A stretch of DNA of 64,000 nt, from assembly GCF_024721155.1 (NCBI RefSeq), contig NZ_JAHVAP010000005.1, forward strand, positions 124,001 to 188,000, in the 5' to 3' direction. The stretch comes from Mucilaginibacter phenanthrenivorans. GTDB lineage: Bacteria > Bacteroidota > Bacteroidia > Sphingobacteriales > Sphingobacteriaceae. Below the pieces are notes generated by a model. That model made no database searches, was not told the origin of the DNA, and saw only the letters and a program-made list of their open reading frames with translations. The translations under genes and the position numbers were made by a program. The first letter of the stretch is position 1. The number at the start of each line of letters is the position of its first letter. This document shows positions 58,123 to 64,000 of the stretch, one piece after another.

Positions 58123-58235
58123 TTTATAGTTTTCCGTTTTTTTGTTGTTGATCTGTGGCATTAATTACAGCCTTTTCAAAAGTAAAGTTTTCATTTTAGA
58201 ATTGTTATAATTGCTGCGATAATTAGCACCACCAC

Positions 58236-59504
58236 ATGAAAGTAACTTTAATTAACACAGCCGATGCCGGGGGTGGTGCGCCCGCGGCCTGTATGCGCCT
58301 GCTAAAGGCGCTGCAATTAAAGCAGATTGACGTTAAATTACAGGTTCAGGAAAAGCTGACCAATGAGCCAAGGGTTGATAGCATAGGATCAACTTCTTTT
58401 GGCAGGCTTAAAGCTAAATTCAATTTTTTATTTGAACGGCTGCCGTTTATCTGGTTTAAAGCAAAGGATAAATCGGTAAGGTTTGCCTTTTCAACAGCGC
58501 ATGCGGGAACGGACATCAGCAAACGACCGGATATTGTAAATGCCGATGTACTGCACCTTCACTGGACCAATGGCGGCTATCTTTCCATCAATAACTTAAA
58601 GCAATTACAAGAAACCGGTAAACCGATAGTATGGACGCTGCATGATATGTGGGCATTCACCGGCGGCTGTCATTACTCCGGCGACTGCGATCATTTTATT
58701 AATGAATGCGGCAACTGCTGGATGCTGCGTAATCCGGGTGAGGATGATCTGTCCCATTCCGGCTGGCTGCGAAAAAGTGGAATGCTGAAGGCGGCGAAAA
58801 ACATGGTGTTCGTTACCTGCAGCCATTGGCTGGCAGATGTAGCGCGTACCAGTTCATTGTTGAAGAACTTCCGCATCGAAACCATTCCCAACCCGATTGA
58901 TACCAGCCTCTTTTCAGCTAAAGACAAAGCAGCCGCGAGGGCTAAATTGAAAATCGACGCAAAAGCAAAGATCATCCTTTTCGGCGCCGCCAATATAATG
59001 GACAGGCGCAAAGGCATCACCTATTTGGTGGATGCGCTTAATGATCTGAAAAACAATTACCAGGAAGTCGAAGATATCGAAATCGTGATCTTTGGAAAAA
59101 ACAAATCATTTGATGTAAGCTCACTTCCGTTTAAAGTTCACGAGGTGGGCATCATCAGCTCACAGGCTGATATCGCAGAACTTTACAGCCTTGCCGATGT
59201 ATATGTTTCCCCGGCGATTGAAGATAATCTGCCAAACACCATTATGGAAGCATTATCCTGTTCAACCCCTGTTGTAGCCTTTAATACAGGCGGCATTCCC
59301 GATATGGTAGAACACCTGCAAAACGGCTACCTCGCCGAATTTAAATCAGCAACGGATTTTGCCGCCGGCATTCATTACGTTTTGGATAGTGAGCGCGGGG
59401 ATTTCCTTTCAGCAAATGCGCGTCAAAAAGTATTGGACACTTTTACTAATGAGAAAGTTTCGGAACAATATATGGCTGTCTATGAATCAATATTGAAGAA
59501 ATGA
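58236..59504 (+). CDS. Glycosyltransferase family 4 (GT-B fold)
   Basis: A 422-residue retaining glycosyltransferase. The N-terminal ADAGGGAPAACMRLLKAL is the usual first beta-alpha unit; the C-terminal domain has ILFGAANIMDRRKGITYLVDAL and the donor-binding EDNLPNTIMEALSCSTPVVAFNTGGIPDMV (E-x7-E motif, about 330-360). It begins the plus-strand end of the glycan cluster, divergent from the acetyltransferase. The donor is probably a sugar nucleotide; the acceptor is unknown. Confidence 0.92.
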   Translation: MKVTLINTADAGGGAPAACMRLLKALQLKQIDVKLQVQEKLTNEPRVDSIGSTSFGRLKAKFNFLFERLPFIWFKAKDKSVRFAFSTAHAGTDISKRPDIVNADVLHLHWTNGGYLSINNLKQLQETGKPIVWTLHDMWAFTGGCHYSGDCDHFINECGNCWMLRNPGEDDLSHSGWLRKSGMLKAAKNMVFVTCSHWLADVARTSSLLKNFRIETIPNPIDTSLFSAKDKAAARAKLKIDAKAKIILFGAANIMDRRKGITYLVDALNDLKNNYQEVEDIEIVIFGKNKSFDVSSLPFKVHEVGIISSQADIAELYSLADVYVSPAIEDNLPNTIMEALSCSTPVVAFNTGGIPDMVEHLQNGYLAEFKSATDFAAGIHYVLDSERGDFLSANARQKVLDTFTNEKVSEQYMAVYESILKK

Positions 59505-59532
59505 AAGCTTTTAATCACCTAAAATATCCCAT

Positions 59533-59652
59533 CTTGTCATTGCGAGGAACGAAGCAACCTCGTAGCTATACAGGGCGGGTAGAAAAATGTAAAACATGCA
59601 AAGCGAAAATGCATAGCTACGAGATTGCCACGCTATCGCTCGCAATGACAGA
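59533..59652. repeat. CATTGCGAG inverted-repeat element, copy 3 (inverted)
   Basis: TCTTGTCATTGCGAGGAACG ... GCTATCGCTCGCAATGACAG, in reverse orientation relative to copies 1 and 2. The ends are inverted repeats of 13 bp. It separates two glycosyltransferase genes. Confidence 0.85.
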
Positions 59653-59670
59653 TTTGTTTTTATTTTGATC

Positions 59671-60429
59671 ATGAAAGCATTTAGCCCCACTCTCTCCGTT
59701 ATCACCATCGTTTACAACAACGAAAGGGATATTGAGCGCACGATGCTTTCGGTTTTAAATCAAACTTATCCCAATATTGAGTACATTATCATCGATGGCA
59801 ACTCAAACGATGGTACCCTTCAAATCATCCAAAAATACAAAGCTCGCATAGCCAGGCTCATCAACGAAAAGGACGAGGGTATTTACGATGCAATGAACAA
59901 GGGCCTTGCTGCAGCCACCGGCGATTATCTGATCTTCATGAATTCCGGCGATGAGTTTTTTGAAGCGACTACAGTTGAAAATGTGTTTGCTACTGCCTCT
60001 GATGCTGACATTTATTACGGCGAAACCGAAATGATCAACGATGAGGGCCAAAGCCTCGGCCAGCGCCGACACCGGGCACCCGAACAGTTTACCTGGCGCG
60101 ATTTTAAATACGGCATGAGCATCAGCCACCAGGCCATCTACATCCGTCGGGCACTTACCGAACCTTACGACCGCAAATATCAGCTCAGTGCAGATATCGA
60201 CTGGATCATCCGCGCAGCTAAAAAGGCAAAAAAGATAGTTAACGTAAACCGCTATGTTGCCAAATACCTGGTTGGTGGCATGTCGAAGGCCAAACACCGC
60301 CAAAGTCTGGAAGAACGGTTTGACATCATGAAACGGTATTATGGTTTGGTGCCAACCGTTTTAAACCACGTTGTCATCGCCTTTAACCTGGGCTGGTATT
60401 GGCTGAAGAATAGGCGAACGAATGATTAA
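59671..60429 (+). CDS. Glycosyltransferase family 2
   Basis: A 252-residue GT-A enzyme: LSVITIVYNNERDIERTMLSVLNQTYPNIEYIIIDGNSNDGT, then NEKDEGIYDAMNKGLAAATGDYLIFMNSGDEFFE with the DXD-like region, and the acceptor part DFKYGMSISHQAIYIRRALTEPYDRKYQLSADIDWI. The start is the ATG at 59671; a TTG two codons earlier is unlikely. Typical of lipopolysaccharide or exopolysaccharide synthesis. The C-terminal GWYWLKNRRTND is basic. Confidence 0.92.
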   Translation: MKAFSPTLSVITIVYNNERDIERTMLSVLNQTYPNIEYIIIDGNSNDGTLQIIQKYKARIARLINEKDEGIYDAMNKGLAAATGDYLIFMNSGDEFFEATTVENVFATASDADIYYGETEMINDEGQSLGQRRHRAPEQFTWRDFKYGMSISHQAIYIRRALTEPYDRKYQLSADIDWIIRAAKKAKKIVNVNRYVAKYLVGGMSKAKHRQSLEERFDIMKRYYGLVPTVLNHVVIAFNLGWYWLKNRRTND

Positions 60430-60476
60430 GGTTGGTTGTAGAGGTTGTAAGTGTTATAATAGTTTACATCGTATTT

Positions 60477-60575
60477 TGAACCATGATTTACTTGATAAAA
60501 GGATTACATGATGGAAGCGGACGATTATGCGCCGGGCATCAAGTCCATCTTCAAATCCTAAAAATCATGGTTCAA
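60477..60575. repeat. Inverted-repeat element with TTGAACCATGATTT ends
   Basis: TTGAACCATGATTT (60477-60490) and AAATCATGGTTCAA (60562-60575) are perfect 14-bp inverted repeats enclosing 71 bp with no gene. A mobile-type, non-coding element at the end of the plus-strand glycosyltransferase. Confidence 0.7.
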
Positions 60576-60577
60576 AA

Positions 60578-60612
60578 AAATAGCGATGAGCTTTTTCAAC
60601 TCATCGCTATTT
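60578..60612. terminator. Bidirectional terminator between the GT2 and YfhO genes
   Basis: AAATAGCGATGAG (60578-60590) and CTCATCGCTATTT (60600-60612) make a 13-bp stem with a 9-base loop and A/T-rich flanks. It separates the convergent transcripts. Confidence 0.8.
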
Positions 60613-60631
60613 CTATTCAAATAAACATTCT

Positions 60632-63214
60632 TTACTTCTTTTTTGCCGGTCCCTTATTAGGCGCTGGTGCAGTTGCCGGTTTTTTAACAGCCGGCTCAGG
60701 TTTCTTTGGTTCAGGCTCCGGCCTCTTAGCAGCTTCCTCTTTTGATTTTTTGATACCGGAGTACGCCGCCCCACCCAACGCAATGATCAGGAATATTGAT
60801 CCTGCAAGCGAGATTTTTTCGCCGGTGTAGTACGATGTTGGGTGGAAATCAAACTTAATAGTGTGGTTACCTACCGGGATCTGTGCTGCACGTAGAACAT
60901 AATCGGCGCGGAAGTATGGTTTTTCCACTCCGTCTATCTGCATTGTCCAGCCTTTGTCGTAGTATATCTCGGAGAATACCGCGATCTGTGCAGTTGTTGA
61001 ACCACTTTGATATACCAAATGATCCGGGTTATAGCTCACCAGTTTAATGGTGCCACTGGTGTCTCCCATTGGTTGTTTGCCATCTATCAGGTTTTTGTAT
61101 TGCTGATCAACAATCGCTTCGTCTTTCGGCGAAAAGCTGCTGATGGCCTGCATTTCCTGGTCGGCATCCTTGGCATATTTTATATTCTTCACAAACCATG
61201 CATGTCCGCAAGCCGTAGGGTTTGATACCATGGTGAGGTTTTGTGATTTGTCACTGGTGATAAAATATTTCGAGTTCAGCATATCCAGCACATCATGATT
61301 TGGCGGATTCTGCATTATCTGTCCGTCTATCAATTCATCATAGCGTTTTAGTCGTGCAGCAGAATACCCGCTTAATGATTTGTGGAAGAACGGGTTGAAT
61401 GTATCCTGCTTAAAGTTTTGCAATTGAGTGGCGTCAAAAACGCGGAAGTCAGGATCGGTGTCACGGTTAATAAAATTATCTACCTCGCGTGGTTTTACCT
61501 GGTTATCCAATTTGTCGGTAAAATTTGCATCTTTTAAATAGCGTTTATCTACCTGCCAAAGGTCTACCAGGATAAGCGCAAATAAACCTACAGATAGTAA
61601 TGTAACATTTATTTTTTGCTTGATGAACGCAAAGATTATCCCAGCAGCAAGAATTACAAATATCAATGAGCGCAATGCATCTGCACGTTCCAGGCTTGTT
61701 CTGTCCGCAACAATGGCGTTTGCCACTGCAGTGGCTACACCTGAGTCGCCTTTAAGCGCCTGGGTAAGGTAAGTTATGCCTTGTTGGAAGTCGCTTGGTT
61801 TAAAGCTTAGGAAAACTGTTGGCACGGCCAGCAATATCAATAGCAATCCACCGATTATGTAAAATGCAAGCAACAGCTTCTTTAAAATTGCCTGTTTGTC
61901 CCTAGCGTTTATAATCTCCTGTACGGCTAAAAATGCGAGGATTGGGAAACAAATACTCGTAACTGCAATTATTGATTCTACCGTGCGGAACTTATTATAC
62001 AGCGGGAAATATTTAAAGAACAGATCGGAAACATAAGGAAAATTACCACCGAATGAAAGCAGCAGGGTAAGCACCACGGTTGCCAGCAGCCACCATTTAA
62101 GCCTGTTCTTCACGATCAGCAACCCAAACAAAAACAGGAAGCAAACAACAGCGCCAAAATAAAACGGACCGCTTGTTGATGGCCGTTTTTCGCCCCAATA
62201 GGTAAATAAACCCGGGAAGCTGTTTGTAATTTGCTGTGCATAGGTACCTGCTTGTTCAGCTGGCACCTGTTTGTCGATAAACACCTTTGCAACTGCCGAG
62301 TTCTGATCAATCACATCATTATAGGTTGGACCGCCATATGCGTTTGGCACCAGGAATGTAAAACATTCGCCAACGCCCTGGCTGTACTGGTAAGCATAAT
62401 CCTTGCTCAATCCGCTGCTTGGCTCCTTCGTATTTTGTTTCAGGTTTGATTGGCCACGGTAGCTGTCTTTACTGTACTCTGCAGTGCTCCATAATAACGA
62501 TGCGTTTATTGCCAACGCAAGTAGGCCCGCAACAGCCAAATAACCTAACGATTTTAAAAAAGATGAAGTTGTCTTTGCCTTGATAGCATGGTATAATTCA
62601 ATACCCAATAATATCAGCAGGGCAAATACCAGGTAATAGGTCATCTGCACGTGGTTAGCGCGGATCTCCATCGCCAGGAAAAGTGCCGTTAATGCACCAC
62701 CGGTTAAGTACTTGCCGCGCAGGGTAAGGAAGATGCTGGCCAATAAAGGCGCAAAGAATGCTACAGCATAAACCTGGTTAGAGTGCCCTGCCACAAGCAA
62801 TATAATATTGTACGACGAAAACGTAAATGCAAAGGCCCCTGCAGCCGCAAGCCACGGATTCAGCTTTAATACGATGAATAAAAAGTAGGTTCCAAACAAC
62901 AATATCAGCACCGTATCCACGGGATTCGGGAATATGGCCTTTAGCGTAGATACGATATGCGTGGTAATATTATCAGGATACGGTGCCCAGATCTGGAATG
63001 CCGGCATCCCGCCGAAGATTTGGTTGGTCCATAAAATGGTTACCCCTTTATCGCGGTAATCGTTTATTTCCTTTTGGGTTGATTGAGCGCCCGTTACATC
63101 AGCTTGCCCTAATGTTTTACCCTGGAAAGCAGGGCCAAAATAAAAAAAGCATATCACCAGGAAAACCGCGCTTACCAGCAAGTGAATTCCGTTCCGCTTA
63201 AACCAATTGTTCAT
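60632..63214 (-). CDS. YfhO-family membrane protein with Pro/Lys-rich tail
   Basis: An 860-residue integral membrane protein with about 13 predicted transmembrane helices. After GIHLLVSAVFLVICFFYFGP the loop FQGKTLGQADVTGAQSTQKEINDYRDKG and the helical N-terminal half resemble glycosyltransferase-C-fold proteins of the YfhO group. A large soluble domain (about 580-790: HKSLSGYSAARLKRYDELIDGQI, VFSEIYYDKGWTMQIDGVEKPYFRADYVLRAAQIPVGNHTIKFDFHP) follows. YfhO proteins are linked to glycosylation of wall polymers. The C-terminal 40 residues are an unusual Pro/Lys-rich tail (PEPEPKKPEPAVKKPATAPAP). A paralogue follows at 63306. Confidence 0.88.
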   Translation of the reverse strand: MNNWFKRNGIHLLVSAVFLVICFFYFGPAFQGKTLGQADVTGAQSTQKEINDYRDKGVTILWTNQIFGGMPAFQIWAPYPDNITTHIVSTLKAIFPNPVDTVLILLFGTYFLFIVLKLNPWLAAAGAFAFTFSSYNIILLVAGHSNQVYAVAFFAPLLASIFLTLRGKYLTGGALTALFLAMEIRANHVQMTYYLVFALLILLGIELYHAIKAKTTSSFLKSLGYLAVAGLLALAINASLLWSTAEYSKDSYRGQSNLKQNTKEPSSGLSKDYAYQYSQGVGECFTFLVPNAYGGPTYNDVIDQNSAVAKVFIDKQVPAEQAGTYAQQITNSFPGLFTYWGEKRPSTSGPFYFGAVVCFLFLFGLLIVKNRLKWWLLATVVLTLLLSFGGNFPYVSDLFFKYFPLYNKFRTVESIIAVTSICFPILAFLAVQEIINARDKQAILKKLLLAFYIIGGLLLILLAVPTVFLSFKPSDFQQGITYLTQALKGDSGVATAVANAIVADRTSLERADALRSLIFVILAAGIIFAFIKQKINVTLLSVGLFALILVDLWQVDKRYLKDANFTDKLDNQVKPREVDNFINRDTDPDFRVFDATQLQNFKQDTFNPFFHKSLSGYSAARLKRYDELIDGQIMQNPPNHDVLDMLNSKYFITSDKSQNLTMVSNPTACGHAWFVKNIKYAKDADQEMQAISSFSPKDEAIVDQQYKNLIDGKQPMGDTSGTIKLVSYNPDHLVYQSGSTTAQIAVFSEIYYDKGWTMQIDGVEKPYFRADYVLRAAQIPVGNHTIKFDFHPTSYYTGEKISLAGSIFLIIALGGAAYSGIKKSKEEAAKRPEPEPKKPEPAVKKPATAPAPNKGPAKKK

Positions 63215-63305
63215 TTAAATTTCTTAAAAGGGATTATATTAATTCCTCAAAAATAGAAATTAGAATGATAAAGTAAATTATTAGTTTTTTTGAACTGTAA
63301 AACGC

Positions 63306-64000
63306 TTATTTTTTGTCGTTCCCCGTTTTCCTTCTTCTCTCCGCATATACAGCACCGCCTAAGGCCAGGATCAAAATAACAGAACCGGCCATTGAGATTT
63401 TCTCACCAGTATAATACGATGCCGGGTGAAAAATGAACTCAATTTTATGATTTCCTGCCGGGATCGACGCGGCTCTTAACAGGTAATCAGCACGGAAGTA
63501 TGGTTGCTCTGCGCCATCTATCAGCATGTTCCAGCCTTTGTTATAATAGATCTCCGAAAAGACTGCAATACCCCCGGTTTTGGAAGTTGATTGGTAAGTA
63601 AGATGATCCGGGTTGTATGCGGTTAATTTGATTGTCCCTGTGGTGTCATTGTTCGGTTGAATTTCCTTCAACAGGCCTTTATACTGCTGATCAACAATTG
63701 CTTCGTCCTTTGGTGAGAATTTGTTTAACGCCTGCATTTCCTCGTCGGCATTGGCAACGTACTTAACCTGCCTTACAAACCAGGCATTCCCGCATGCTGC
63801 AGGGTTTGCCATTACTTTTAAACTTCTTCCGGTATCGGCGTTGATGATGTATTTGGTGTTCAGCATGTCCAAAACGGCAGGATTGATGCCTTTGGCGAAT
63901 TGATTATCAACCAGCTCATCTATCCTTTTGAACCGCGCAGCTGAATAGCCGCCAATTGATTTATGAAAATAAGGTGTAGTAGCATCCTGCATTAAATTCT
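63306..64000 (-). CDS. Second YfhO-family protein (partial, C-terminal part)
   Basis: The last 231 residues of a YfhO protein; the 5' part is beyond the window. It is strongly similar to the corresponding part of the previous gene: HKSIGGYSAARFKRIDELVD, VFSEIYYNKGWNMLIDGAEQPYFRADYLLRAASIPAGNHKIEFIFHPASYYTGEKISMAGS. The C-terminal tail is short and basic (ERRRKTGNDKK), without the Pro-rich extension of its neighbour. The two genes are a tandem duplication with a 91-bp gap. Confidence 0.88.
   Translation of the reverse strand, partial: NLMQDATTPYFHKSIGGYSAARFKRIDELVDNQFAKGINPAVLDMLNTKYIINADTGRSLKVMANPAACGNAWFVRQVKYVANADEEMQALNKFSPKDEAIVDQQYKGLLKEIQPNNDTTGTIKLTAYNPDHLTYQSTSKTGGIAVFSEIYYNKGWNMLIDGAEQPYFRADYLLRAASIPAGNHKIEFIFHPASYYTGEKISMAGSVILILALGGAVYAERRRKTGNDKK

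Noticed and set aside
1..64000. tRNA, rRNA or complete insertion sequence
   Set aside because: None was recognised when reading both strands; only IS remnants and non-coding inverted-repeat elements were found.

Overview
The window looks like a chromosomal segment of a Sphingobacteriaceae member (Bacteroidota), most likely Mucilaginibacter or a close relative. The reasons are the paralogous TonB/ExbB/ExbD cluster, a TonB receptor with a CarboxypepD_reg-like domain, a T9SS 'gliding motility' C-terminal domain next to a PorP/SprF protein, DUF5777 and YfhO proteins, TAnnTTTG-type -7 promoter boxes, and the moderate GC content. No rRNA or tRNA gene and no CRISPR array was seen.

Layout. (1) 1-3905, minus strand: the front of a complex I operon, nuoA, then nuoB-C-D-E, an unlisted 59-residue membrane ORF, and nuoF running off the left edge. 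(2) 3968-10038, minus: exbB-exbD-exbD-tonB, a small membrane protein, a PstS-like lipoprotein and a large periplasmic TPR protein. (3) 10396-15385: ATP-type PEP carboxykinase, a SUI1/eIF1-like protein (plus a decayed tail of a second SUI1 copy), a lipid kinase, and metK preceded by a possible SAM-responsive leader. (4) 15443-19300: an accessory island with a large STAND/NB-ARC-TPR ATPase carrying an N-terminal TIR/DUF4062-like domain, a CGNR zinc-finger regulator, and a five-copy 43-bp tandem array. (5) 19301-23852: a secreted protein, CorA, a second unrelated 43-bp array, a glyoxalase-fold protein with an AraC regulator, an AraC relic and small proteins. (6) 24134-31048, minus: an NrfD/4Fe-4S/cytochrome c respiratory cluster with YceI-like, DUF5777 and CX4CH-heme lipoproteins but no visible catalytic subunit. 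(7) 31442-36580: typA, two convergent tectonin-repeat lipoproteins flanking an IS relic, a paired-palindrome element, and a winged-helix regulator. (8) 36717-42129, minus: a beta-helix lipoprotein, TonB receptor, MarR regulator and small membrane protein. (9) 42396-64000: a surface polysaccharide and secretion region with a flippase, methyltransferases, glycosyltransferases, a serine acetyltransferase, a 1330-residue T9SS type B adhesin with its PorP/SprF partner, two peptidases and two YfhO proteins. It is peppered with three copies of a CATTGCGAG inverted-repeat element.

The strongest leads are the STAND protein with its CGNR neighbour and repeat array, the respiratory membrane module that lacks a catalytic subunit, and a recurring pattern of short 3' gene tails (SUI1, methyltransferase, transposase) plus an AraC fragment near intact genes. 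All calls come from reading the sequence; no database search was run.
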